A stretch of 64,000 nucleotides of DNA, from positions 1,400,001 to 1,464,000 of the forward strand of contig JADJRG010000013.1 in assembly GCA_016712315.1 (NCBI GenBank), read 5' to 3'. Below, one piece after another: positions 1 to 7,444 of the stretch (its first letter is position 1; each line of letters opens with the position of its first letter). A model generated the notes under the pieces. That model did not search any database. It worked only from the letters and a program-made list of their open reading frames with translations, and was not told where the DNA came from. The position numbers and the translations under genes are program-made. Source of the DNA: Nannocystis sp. (lineage in GTDB: Bacteria > Myxococcota_A > Polyangia > Nannocystales > Nannocystaceae).

Positions 1-758
1 ACCGCGAGGCTGTCTTCTCCGTCCTCGCGGCCCTCGACCGCGGCGTGCTCCGGGTCGCGAGCCCCCCGGAGTCGGAGGGCGAGGCATGGACGGTCCACCC
101 GTGGGTGAAGCAGGCGATCCTGCTTTATTTCTCGCTCCAGGAGATCCAAACGATCGAGCTTGGCCCCTTCGAGTTCTTCGACAAGATCCCCCTCAAGCGC
201 GGTTGGGCGGCCGCGGGCGTCCGCTGCATACCGCCGGCCACTGCCCGGTACGGGTCCTTTATCGAGTCCGGGGCCGTGCTCATGCCTTCGTACGTCAACA
301 TCGGCGCGTGGATCGGCGGCGGAACGATGGTCGACACCTGGGCGACGGTGGGGAGCTGCGCGCAGGTCGGTCGCCACGTGCACATCTCCGGCGGTGTCGG
401 CATCGGCGGTGTCCTCGAGCCACCGGGCATGGCCCCCGTGATCATCGAAGACGGGTGCTTCATCGGCTCCCGCGCGATCATCGTAGAGGGCGTTCATCTG
501 GAGCGCGAGGTCGTGCTCGGCGCGAACGTCACGCTCACCGCCTCGACGCCGATCATCGACGTCACGGGGCCGACCCCCGTGACTTATAAAGGACGCGTGC
601 CCGCGCGCTCGGTGGTCGTCCCTGGGACTCGGCCGCGCTCTTTCCCGAGCGGCGACTACCAGCTCGCCTGCGCGTTGATCATCGGCCAAAGGAAGGCGAG
701 CACGGACCAGCGCACGAGCCTCAACGAGGCCCTGCGCGACTTCTCGGTGCCCGTGTGA
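1..758 (+). CDS. dapD: 2,3,4,5-tetrahydropyridine-2,6-dicarboxylate N-succinyltransferase, 5'-truncated
   Basis: DapD transfers a succinyl group from succinyl-CoA to tetrahydrodipicolinate in the succinylase branch of lysine and diaminopimelate synthesis, in the cytoplasm. The left-handed beta-helix hexapeptide region is clear, with LMPSYVNIGAWIGGGTMVD, WATVGSCAQVG and the SGGVGIGGVLEP stretch closely matching the enterobacterial enzyme. The gene is cut by the window edge: the frame is already open at base 3 and reads REAVFSVLAALDRGVLRVA, matching the E. coli N-terminal region, so the ATG-like codons further in are not the start and roughly 30 residues are missing. The reading frame ends in TGA at 756-758. 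No operon partner follows on the same strand within 90 bp. Confidence 0.95.
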   Translation, partial: REAVFSVLAALDRGVLRVASPPESEGEAWTVHPWVKQAILLYFSLQEIQTIELGPFEFFDKIPLKRGWAAAGVRCIPPATARYGSFIESGAVLMPSYVNIGAWIGGGTMVDTWATVGSCAQVGRHVHISGGVGIGGVLEPPGMAPVIIEDGCFIGSRAIIVEGVHLEREVVLGANVTLTASTPIIDVTGPTPVTYKGRVPARSVVVPGTRPRSFPSGDYQLACALIIGQRKASTDQRTSLNEALRDFSVPV

Positions 759-854
759 GCGCGCGATGAGCAGACGAGCGATGTCGTGGCCCGCCCCCCC
801 GAGCCCCGTGGCAGCGCTCGCCGCGTGGCCCTGATCGTGTAACCTAAGGCTTGT

Positions 855-1583
855 ATGTCCCGCCTCAGACCGCTCCGAGGGCGCCGCGCGCGCGGCCCAC
901 GAGATCCCCGCGAGGGGGGTGACGGCGTGGCGGTGAGCGAACCGACGGCGTCGACGGTCGGCTGGGACCACTCCGCGGCGCAAAGCGGCCCGGCGAGCGC
1001 CCACGCGACCGCGACCTTGCAGCCGCAGCTCCTCAGCCTTCTCGCTGATCCGCGGGTCGACGCGATCTCCGTAGAGTCCGCCGCGAACGCGCTCGCGCTG
1101 CCGCGACAGGACGTCGCCGTCGCCATCGATGCGATGCGGATGGCCGGCACCCTGCTCAACCTCCCAGGCGGGCGCTTCACCGTACCTCCTGCCGTTAAGC
1201 AAGGGCTCGAGGCCGAGTTCCGCGAGGCCGCGCAAGAGCTCGGCGAACACGGCCTGCTCGCCCGCCTGAACCAAGAGACCGCCCTCGTCACCTTCGACGA
1301 AGAGGAGCCGCGGCTGCCAGCGACCGCCGGCTTGCTCAGCCTCTTCCTCCCAGGCACCGGCCAGCTCCTCAACGGCGACATCGGCCGCGCGTCGATCGTC
1401 TTTGCCGTGTGGAGCCTCGCTTGGATCACCCACATGGCGCCCGTCTGGACCTTCGTCTGCCTCTACGCGGGCGCCGAGGCGTTCTTCACCGCCAAAATTA
1501 GGAGCATGGAGCGCAAGCTCGCGCTCGCGGCGCGAGGTGAGGAGCCCGCGAAGAAGCAGCTCCCGAGCCCGCGGATGACCTAA
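855..1583 (+). CDS. hypothetical membrane-associated protein with C-terminal TM pair
   Basis: Function not recognised. The N-terminal half is soluble and contains a helix-rich segment (LADPRVDAISVESAANAL) that could be winged-helix-like. The C-terminal part has two hydrophobic stretches around the motif LFLPGTGQLLNGD, which resembles the GxGQLYNG-type motif of TM2/DUF5683-like small membrane domains. This is a resemblance only. The start is uncertain: ATG at 855 gives an Arg-rich leader and has a TAACCT box 9 nt upstream, which would make the mRNA leaderless. GTG at 927 follows a GAGGGG ribosome-binding-like stretch and gives a cleaner N-terminus (VAVSEPTAS). Transcribed alone, convergent with the transglycosylase gene, with only 4 bp between stops. 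Confidence 0.75.
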   Translation: MSRLRPLRGRRARGPRDPREGGDGVAVSEPTASTVGWDHSAAQSGPASAHATATLQPQLLSLLADPRVDAISVESAANALALPRQDVAVAIDAMRMAGTLLNLPGGRFTVPPAVKQGLEAEFREAAQELGEHGLLARLNQETALVTFDEEEPRLPATAGLLSLFLPGTGQLLNGDIGRASIVFAVWSLAWITHMAPVWTFVCLYAGAEAFFTAKIRSMERKLALAARGEEPAKKQLPSPRMT

Positions 1584-1587
1584 CCGG

Positions 1588-4059
1588 CTACCCAGCCGCC
1601 GCCCCGCCTGCGCTACCCTTCGCAGGGAGCTCCAGCGGCAGGTAGAGAACGCGCTCCGCCGGGGTCGCCTCTGGGCTGGCATAGACCCAGCGATAGATCC
1701 ACCAGCGCTCGAGCACCGACTGCGTGTACTTCCGGGTCTCGTCGAAGGGGATGCTCTCGATCAGCAGGTCGAGCTCTCGATCACCGAGCTTCGTGATCCA
1801 GCGATCGACCGCGCCGGCGCCCGCGTTGTAGCTCGGGATCGCCAGCGCCGCCGCCGCCTCATCCCCGCCGAAGCGGAGCACCAATCGGCCGAGGTAGCGC
1901 ATCCCGAGGTCGAGGTTGAACGCGGGCTCGTAGAGACGAGCGGGGCTGTAGTCTGAAATACCTGACTTTTGGGCCAGGTCTTTCGCGGTCCCCGGCATCA
2001 ACTGGACCAACCCGCGGGCGCCCGCCCACGAGGTCGCGCCGGGATCAAAGCGGCTCTCCGTCTGCATGATCGCGAACGTGAGCAGCGGAGGGACCTGATG
2101 GCCGGGCTCACCAGCGCGGATGATCTCCTCGAAGGCGAGCGGGTGCGCGAGCTCCCAGAGGCGTCGGCGCTCGCCGACCGGCGGGCTCTGCCTCCACGCA
2201 CCGCCGAGGCCGCCGATCAGCCGCTGCGACTCCGCAAAGAGCCCCGCCTGCGCGAGCACTGACGCCGCCGGCCAGCCGCCGACCCCCGCGTCTTGGAGCT
2301 CGCTCTGCGCCTCCTCCCCGAGGCCGAGGCTGGCGAGGATCCGCGCGCGACCGGCCGCAGGTACAGGCGGGAGCGACAGCTCCGTTAGCGCGCCGCGCGG
2401 CTCCTCGAGGAGCGCGAGGCCTCGCGCCAGCGGCCCCTCGCCCGCGTCGCGCAGCCGCGAGAGCGCCTGGAGCGCCGGATAAGAGAGCGGCGCGATCCGT
2501 ATAACCTCCTCCCAAGCAGTGAGCGCCTCGTCGCCGCGGCCGAGGCGTTGGAGCGCACGACCGCGGTAATAGTGGAGCTTGGCGCGCTCGCCCAGCTCGA
2601 GGCCGTGGTCGAGGAGCCCTTGGTCCGTGAGCCCCGCCGCGTCGGCGAAGCGCTCGTCGACGAAGGCGCGGACGATCAGGCGCCGACGCGCCTCCGCGGC
2701 CATATCGCCCCCGATCTCCAGCGCGCGCTCATACGCCTCGCGCTCGCGCTCGCGCTCCGCCAGCTCCGCCCACGACTCGCCCGCGAGCACCATCGCGTCG
2801 TCAGCGTAGCTGTGGCTCGGGAAGTCGCGCGCCAGCGCTTGAAAGTCGCGCGCGGCCCGCTCGTACTTGCCCTCCGCGTAGCGCCCGCGGCCCGCCTGAT
2901 AGCGCGCGCGCACCTCCGTGTCGCTCTCGCCGGCCTTCTTGCACTCCGCGGCGGCCCCCTCGTAGATCGGCCGCGCCTCGGCGCGGCGACGCTGCTTGAA
3001 CACCGCGGAGGCCTTGATAAACAGCGCCTGGCAGCGATCGGCGCGGGCGAGCTGAGCGCCGCGGAGGAAGGAGTCGACCTCCTTGAGCAGCGCGTCGTAG
3101 CGGCCGCGCGCGAGCAGCTCGCGGAGGCGAGCGAGGGCGCGCTCGCGGCTCGCCTGCTGCTCCGCGACGAACGAACGCTGACCGCCGATTCGCGCCTCCA
3201 GGGCTGGGATCGCGGCGCTCGCCTCTTGGCCGTAGTCGCTGAGCGGGACGTCCAACGCGAGCCCTTCAAAGAGCGCGAGGGCGCCCCGCAGCTCGGTGGG
3301 ATCCGAGCCCGCGGCGAGCAGCCGCGCGAGCTTGACCTTGGCCTCGTGGCGCCGCGGCGAGCCGCCGTGGTCCGCGAGGAAGCGCTCATAGCCCTCGCGC
3401 GCGCCGGCGCGATCAGAGGTCCGCTGGCGCGCGTCCGCGACCGCCAGCAGGACCCCCGCGGCGAGCGCGCCTTCGACTGGCACTTGGGACAGGACCTCAA
3501 GCGCAGCTCCAGCCTGACCCGAGTCGAGGAGCGCCTGCCCCTCCAACAACCGCAGCCGGCCCTCGAGCGCGACCAGCGAGGGCGCCCCGCGAGCGGCGGC
3601 GAAGCGCCCCGCGGCGGCGCTGTGCTGCCCTGCGCGGACCTCATCGAGGCCGCGCAGGAGCAGCGCGGCGCCGCGATCATCTTCGCTGAGGCCAGGCTCG
3701 CTGAGGAGCTGGTCGAGCAGTTGAGCGGCGCGGTCGAAGTCCTTGCGCTCGCGCGCGAGGATCGCGTCGCGCCCGGGCCCCGAGGCGAACCAAAGCTCGC
3801 GGTGCGGCTCCGCGACCGCTGGCGGCGCGAGCGGCGGAGACGCCCCCGCAGGCGCGCCTGCCTCGCCCGCGGCGGTGAAGAGCGGCGGTGGAGCTCCGAG
3901 CTCGGAGCGGCACGCGCCCGCCGCGAGCGTGAGGCCGATGAGCAGCGCGGGCCCGGCCGCTCGGGCCCGCACGACGCCGAGGATCGACGCGTCCGGCGCC
4001 GACTGCAAGCGTCGCCGCGCCCCCTGATCTTCGCACTCGCTCGGCTCGCTGCTCATCAC
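1588..4059 (-). CDS. TPR-containing soluble lytic murein transglycosylase, lipoprotein
   Basis: Probable Slt70-type lytic transglycosylase that cleaves the MurNAc-GlcNAc bond of peptidoglycan in the periplasm. The C-terminal SLT domain starts near residue 655: MQTESRFDPGA carries the catalytic Glu-Ser pair, followed by GARGLVQLMPGTAKDLA and, further on, IPSYNAGAGAV. The long central region (about residues 90-630) is alpha-helical, with tetratricopeptide-like repeats typical of Slt superhelices. A lipobox (LTLAAGAC) suggests lipid anchoring. Because the lipobox lies about 50 residues in, the true start is probably one of the GTG codons at 3975/3972 rather than the upstream ATG at 4059. A long open frame on the plus strand (2548-4155) is a codon-bias shadow. 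Confidence 0.88.
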   Translation of the reverse strand: MMSSEPSECEDQGARRRLQSAPDASILGVVRARAAGPALLIGLTLAAGACRSELGAPPPLFTAAGEAGAPAGASPPLAPPAVAEPHRELWFASGPGRDAILARERKDFDRAAQLLDQLLSEPGLSEDDRGAALLLRGLDEVRAGQHSAAAGRFAAARGAPSLVALEGRLRLLEGQALLDSGQAGAALEVLSQVPVEGALAAGVLLAVADARQRTSDRAGAREGYERFLADHGGSPRRHEAKVKLARLLAAGSDPTELRGALALFEGLALDVPLSDYGQEASAAIPALEARIGGQRSFVAEQQASRERALARLRELLARGRYDALLKEVDSFLRGAQLARADRCQALFIKASAVFKQRRRAEARPIYEGAAAECKKAGESDTEVRARYQAGRGRYAEGKYERAARDFQALARDFPSHSYADDAMVLAGESWAELAEREREREAYERALEIGGDMAAEARRRLIVRAFVDERFADAAGLTDQGLLDHGLELGERAKLHYYRGRALQRLGRGDEALTAWEEVIRIAPLSYPALQALSRLRDAGEGPLARGLALLEEPRGALTELSLPPVPAAGRARILASLGLGEEAQSELQDAGVGGWPAASVLAQAGLFAESQRLIGGLGGAWRQSPPVGERRRLWELAHPLAFEEIIRAGEPGHQVPPLLTFAIMQTESRFDPGATSWAGARGLVQLMPGTAKDLAQKSGISDYSPARLYEPAFNLDLGMRYLGRLVLRFGGDEAAAALAIPSYNAGAGAVDRWITKLGDRELDLLIESIPFDETRKYTQSVLERWWIYRWVYASPEATPAERVLYLPLELPAKGSAGGAAAG

Positions 4060-4182
4060 GCTCTCGCCTTTCTCGAACCAGGCCGCGCCCTCGCTCGGGA
4101 GAGCCCCGAGTGTACGCGATCCCCGAGCGAACTCACCCCTACGACGCTCGCATGAGGCGCTCGAAAAGGCTCGCGAGGCCGC

Positions 4183-5085
4183 TCAAGTGTGCTGTGTGGC
4201 CTCATTCTCGGGGTCGTAGAGGACGATCCTCTCACCGCCAGCGCGTCGCGCTTGCACGGTCGCGACGTCTGCCGCCGCCAGCAACGCGTCGGCCGTCGGC
4301 TCGCGGAGCAGCGCGAGATCGGCGACCCCGAGGGAGAGGGTCACAGTGACCGCGCGACCGCCGACCACGAGCGGGGAAGAGGAGGCGGCGAGCAAGATCC
4401 TCCGGGCGGGGCGCTCGGCTCGTATGGCGTCGACGCCGCGGCACAGCAGCCCGAGCAGGTCGTGGCTGAAGCGAGCGAGCACGTCGTCCTCGCGGACGAT
4501 CGCGGCGACCCGCTGACCGAGCTCGCGGAGCAGCCCCTCGCCGCTACTCACGCCGAGCTCCGCGCAGCGCTCATCGAGGCGATCGACGCCGAAGAGCACC
4601 AACGCGAGCGGCCGACCTTGTCGCAAGGCCACCGCAACGTCGCCCTCGAGGCGGCTCTGGAAGTAGCTGTTGTTGAAGAGCCCGGTCGGGCGATCGCGCA
4701 GGGCGGACTCGTAGAGGCGCCGCTGGAGGTCCTCCTCGTTATCATCGCGGTACGTGAACTTGAGCACGCTCGTCGCCCCGAGCTGGATCCTGTCGCCCTC
4801 GAGCAGCGGGTAGCGATCGATCTTCACGCCGCCGACGAAGGTGCCGTTGGTCGAGCCCGCGTCGCTGAGGTAGAAGACGTCGCCCTCTTGAACAATGAGC
4901 GCGTGGGTGCGTGAGATCCCCTCGTCGTTGATCCTAACCTCAACTTGAAGGCCTCGACCGATCGCGGTGGTCCCCGCGGTGAGCCCGAACATCTCGCCCA
5001 TGCGATCGCCCGCGAGCACGACCAAATAGGCGCGCCGAGCCGAATGAGGCGCAACGACCTGCGTAGTGGCGTCGCTCGGCGTCAC
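4183..5085 (-). CDS. FHA domain protein with degenerate GGDEF-like domain
   Basis: The N-terminal forkhead-associated domain (about residues 20-110) has the hallmark GRG, SRTHA and SDAGSTNGTFV motifs for phosphothreonine binding. The C-terminal domain (about 140-290) aligns in pattern with diguanylate cyclases, including DRPTGLFNNSYF in place of D-x-LT-L-N-R-R. The active-site GGDEF is replaced by SHDLL (in LARFSHDLLGLL), so cyclase activity is unlikely; a scaffold or GTP/c-di-GMP sensor role is inferred. I chose GTG at 5085 as start because the longer frame to 5232 runs to the edge of the tmRNA leader and encodes an Arg-rich, non-conserved extension. The FHA domain may read a Thr phosphorylated by a Ser/Thr kinase such as the one at 15.5 kb (inference). 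Confidence 0.85.
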   Translation of the reverse strand: MTPSDATTQVVAPHSARRAYLVVLAGDRMGEMFGLTAGTTAIGRGLQVEVRINDEGISRTHALIVQEGDVFYLSDAGSTNGTFVGGVKIDRYPLLEGDRIQLGATSVLKFTYRDDNEEDLQRRLYESALRDRPTGLFNNSYFQSRLEGDVAVALRQGRPLALVLFGVDRLDERCAELGVSSGEGLLRELGQRVAAIVREDDVLARFSHDLLGLLCRGVDAIRAERPARRILLAASSSPLVVGGRAVTVTLSLGVADLALLREPTADALLAAADVATVQARRAGGERIVLYDPENEATQHT

Positions 5086-5162
5086 GGCCGGCGATCGTAG
5101 GTGTGACCGGCTCGCCCGCGCAACCGCAGGCGACTCGGTTGCGAGGCGCTCTTTGCGCTCGG

Positions 5163-5191
5163 TTGCGTCGCCCCCAGCGGCGCCCCATACT
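5163..5191 (+). promoter_or_regulatory. candidate sigma-70 promoter of ssrA
   Basis: TTGCGT (5163-5168), a 17-nt spacer, then CATACT (5186-5191). Transcription would begin near 5198, about 40 nt before the mature tmRNA 5' end. That is consistent with a precursor trimmed by RNase P. The leader contains a perfect 8-bp inverted repeat (CCTGCGGG at 5203-5210, CCCGCAGG at 5220-5227). Confidence 0.4.
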
Positions 5192-5237
5192 CCTCGGAGC
5201 TTCCTGCGGGCTCCCCTGGCCCGCAGGTCCACGACAC

Positions 5238-5596
5238 GGGGGTGATACGGTTTCGACGGGGGTTCTGAACGTGATGGTTGCGTGCCGCGGATCTCGTTCT
5301 CCGCGATAAAACGAGCGGGAAAACACAGCTGCCAACGACAGCAACTACGGCCGTATGGCCGTCGCCGCCTAATAAGCGACGACGCCCCCCTCCCAGACTG
5401 CTCTCAGTAAGAGACGGGGTGTTATCACAGGGAGCTGGCTGACGGGACGCTCCGACCCGCTAGCGAGATCAAGGAGATCGGTTCCGAGAGGGCCTGTCGG
5501 TGGGCATGCTCGGCGCCAAGATCAAATATGCCGAATACGCACGTAGAAGCCTCGCCTGATGGCCTTCGGACCCGGGTTCGACTCCCGGCGCCTCCA
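5238..5596 (+). ncRNA. ssrA: transfer-messenger RNA (tmRNA)
   Basis: tmRNA rescues stalled ribosomes by trans-translation. The 5' end GGGGGTGATACGGTTTCGAC and the 3' T-arm GGGTTCGACTCCCGGCGCCTCC are diagnostic. The acceptor stem pairs GGGGGTG (5238-5244) with CGCCTCC (5589-5595), seven pairs including G-U, with discriminator A at 5596. The genome continues CAAG, so CCA is not encoded and must be added. The tag reading frame runs from 5331 to 5369 and reads ANDSNYGRMAVAA, followed by tandem TAA TAA at 5370-5375. The ANDxNY start is typical; the VAA end replaces the more common LAA. The molecule is in one piece (not permuted). Confidence 0.96.
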
Positions 5597-5614
5597 CAAG
5601 AGAAGAGCGACTAA

Positions 5615-5662
5615 AAGAGGCTGACCGGCTGTGATCCTCGGATCGCAGCCGGTCGGCCTCTT
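5615..5662. terminator. long hairpin, shared bidirectional terminator of ssrA and ridA
   Basis: A 22-bp stem (5615-5636 with 5641-5662) with two G-U pairs and a 4-nt loop lies between the convergent ssrA and ridA genes. On the minus strand the stem runs into TTTTAG, a short U-tract, so it looks intrinsic for ridA. On the plus strand it lacks a clear U-run. Confidence 0.75.
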
Positions 5663-5683
5663 ACTCAAGACCGACGCTCACGC

Positions 5684-6043
5684 TCAGACGCTGGCGATCG
5701 CCTCGATCTCGATCTTGAAGCCATACGGCAGCTTCGACACCTCCACGCAGGTCCGCGCAGGCACGCTCGGCCCGGGGAAGTAGCGGGCGTAGAGGTGGTT
5801 AAACGCCGCGTAGTAGCTGATGTCCGTGAGATAGACGGTCACCTTGAGCACCTTGGAGAGCGAGGAGCCGGCGGACTCGAGGGTGCGCCGTAGGTTCTCC
5901 AACGTCAGCCGCGCCTCGTGCATCAGCTCACCGCGGTCCATCAACCGGGTCTCGACGTCGACCGCCGCGTGACCTGAGGTGTAGATGAGGCCGTTGTGAT
6001 CGCGGAACCACGAGAACACCGGGGAATTGTCGACGCTGGTCAT
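5684..6043 (-). CDS. RidA/YjgF family enamine/imine deaminase
   Basis: A 119-residue protein of the RidA family, small trimeric cytoplasmic enzymes that hydrolyse reactive 2-aminoacrylate and related imines. The signature is in the C-terminal third: VPARTCVEVSKLP holds the conserved Arg that binds substrate carboxylate, followed by GFKIEIEAIA. Preceding elements TSGHAAVD and the helical LENLRRTLESAGSSLSKVLKVTVYLTD pattern also match. Length is slightly under the usual 125-130. The gene stands 75 bp downstream of the amidohydrolase pair on the same strand, so it may be co-transcribed, and it ends at the hairpin shared with ssrA. Exact substrate cannot be told from sequence. Confidence 0.9.
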   Translation of the reverse strand: MTSVDNSPVFSWFRDHNGLIYTSGHAAVDVETRLMDRGELMHEARLTLENLRRTLESAGSSLSKVLKVTVYLTDISYYAAFNHLYARYFPGPSVPARTCVEVSKLPYGFKIEIEAIASV

Positions 6044-6118
6044 CCTCTCGATCGGATAGCACGCGACCGCGGCCGCGTGTATTTTTCGCCGCGCTGAGCG
6101 GATCCTCCCGGCCGCGGC

Positions 6119-7444
6119 TCAGCGCGCCTCGCGGCCGACGTCGCGGTAGCGCTCGCGCAGGAGGGTCTGCCGCGAGACCATCGGGATCGCGCGACCCCGG
6201 ATGTAGACCTGCTGCGGCGCTGCGGCCAGCTCAAACGGATCTCGATCCCAGACCACCACGTTGGCGACCTTGCCGGGTCGCACGGAGCCGTGGGTCTGGT
6301 CCATCCCGTAGGCGCGCGCGACCCCCAAGCTGACCGCCGTCAGCGCCCGCTCCCACTCGAGCCCGTTGGCGACCGCGATCCCCGCCTCCTGGCGGATATT
6401 TCGCAGGTTGTGCGGCGATCCGAGCACCCCGATCACCACCTCCGCGCCCGCCGCCGCCAAGAGCGCCGCGTTGTCGAGCCGCGCGCTGAGGGTATCGAGG
6501 CTACCCGGGAGGTTCTCGCTCGGCTGGAGGATCACCGGCACCTTCGCCTCTGCCAGCCGCGGCGCCAGCTTCCACGCCTCCGCGCCGCCGACGATCGCGA
6601 TCCTCAGCCCCTCCTCGCGGGCGAGGTCCAACGCCGCGAGGATGTCGCTCTCTCTCTGAGCGCTCAGCGTCAGCACCGCCCGCCGCTCGAGCACCGGCGC
6701 CAGCGCCTCGAGGTCGCGCGGGTGCGCCGCGAGCTGACGGAGTTGGCCCCGCTCGTGCGCGCCCTTGCGCTGGCGGTAGAAGCGCGCGTCCGCGAGCAGC
6801 TCCCGCAGGCGTGAAAGCGTCGCCGCTCGCGAGCCGCCGATCACCTGGCCGAGGCTGCCCGCGAGCGCTAAGCGCGGCCGCACGAGCATCTGCGAGCGAT
6901 CGCCGTGCACGAGGTCGATCCAGGCGACCTGACCGGCGATCAGCCCGCCGCTCGGCGCGACCGCGGCGCTGGTGATCCCCTCGATCGCCTGGATCTGCAA
7001 GAGGCTCGACTCCACCTGCAGCGCGGCCGCGGCGTCGTAGGCCGCGCGCACCGGGTCAGCGCCCGCGAGCGAGTCATCGCGGGTGGTCGCCTCCATCTCG
7101 ATCTCGATCAAGCCGAGCTGGGTGTCCGCGGCGATGAAGCCCGGGGTCAGGATCTTGCCGTCGAGGTCGACCACTCGGGCGCCCCTCTCGGCGATCCGCG
7201 CGCGCCCAGCCGGACCGCTGACGACGGCGAAGCGCTCGCCCTCGAGCACGACAACGGCCCCCTTGATCACCTCGCCGTCGCCGACGTGCAGCTCTCCGCC
7301 GACCAGCGCGATCGCCGGGGTCGCGGGCGGCGCCGCCGCGCTGACCTTTGAAACATTACCCAAAAGACCTGTCGTAAGAGCCAGCGAAGCGCCGCCGCGG
7401 AGCAAGCAGCGGCGGCCGAGGCCCGATCGATCGTAGTCGCTCAT
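6119..7444 (-). CDS. amidohydrolase-superfamily protein lacking metal ligands (putative pseudoenzyme)
   Basis: An exported protein with a Tat-like leader (GLGRRCLLRGGASLALTTG). The fold is recognisable as imidazolonepropionase-like amidohydrolase from VVDLDGKILTPGFI and the C-terminal GSVRPGKVANVVVWDRDPFE. The metal-binding HxH after PGFI is replaced by ADTQ (PGFIAADTQLG), and the late catalytic Asp region reads VVIGVLGSPHNLRNI, without the usual SD. Hydrolase activity is therefore doubtful. The start codon overlaps the stop of the upstream, apparently intact paralogue by 1 nt (TGATG), which indicates translational coupling and probably a heteromeric or chaperone-like role (inference). About 440 residues, near normal length. 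Confidence 0.87.
   Translation of the reverse strand: MSDYDRSGLGRRCLLRGGASLALTTGLLGNVSKVSAAAPPATPAIALVGGELHVGDGEVIKGAVVVLEGERFAVVSGPAGRARIAERGARVVDLDGKILTPGFIAADTQLGLIEIEMEATTRDDSLAGADPVRAAYDAAAALQVESSLLQIQAIEGITSAAVAPSGGLIAGQVAWIDLVHGDRSQMLVRPRLALAGSLGQVIGGSRAATLSRLRELLADARFYRQRKGAHERGQLRQLAAHPRDLEALAPVLERRAVLTLSAQRESDILAALDLAREEGLRIAIVGGAEAWKLAPRLAEAKVPVILQPSENLPGSLDTLSARLDNAALLAAAGAEVVIGVLGSPHNLRNIRQEAGIAVANGLEWERALTAVSLGVARAYGMDQTHGSVRPGKVANVVVWDRDPFELAAAPQQVYIRGRAIPMVSRQTLLRERYRDVGREAR

Noticed and set aside
2548..4155. 535-codon plus-strand frame
   Set aside because: Antisense to the lytic transglycosylase, with no recognisable motif; a product of GC-rich codon bias.
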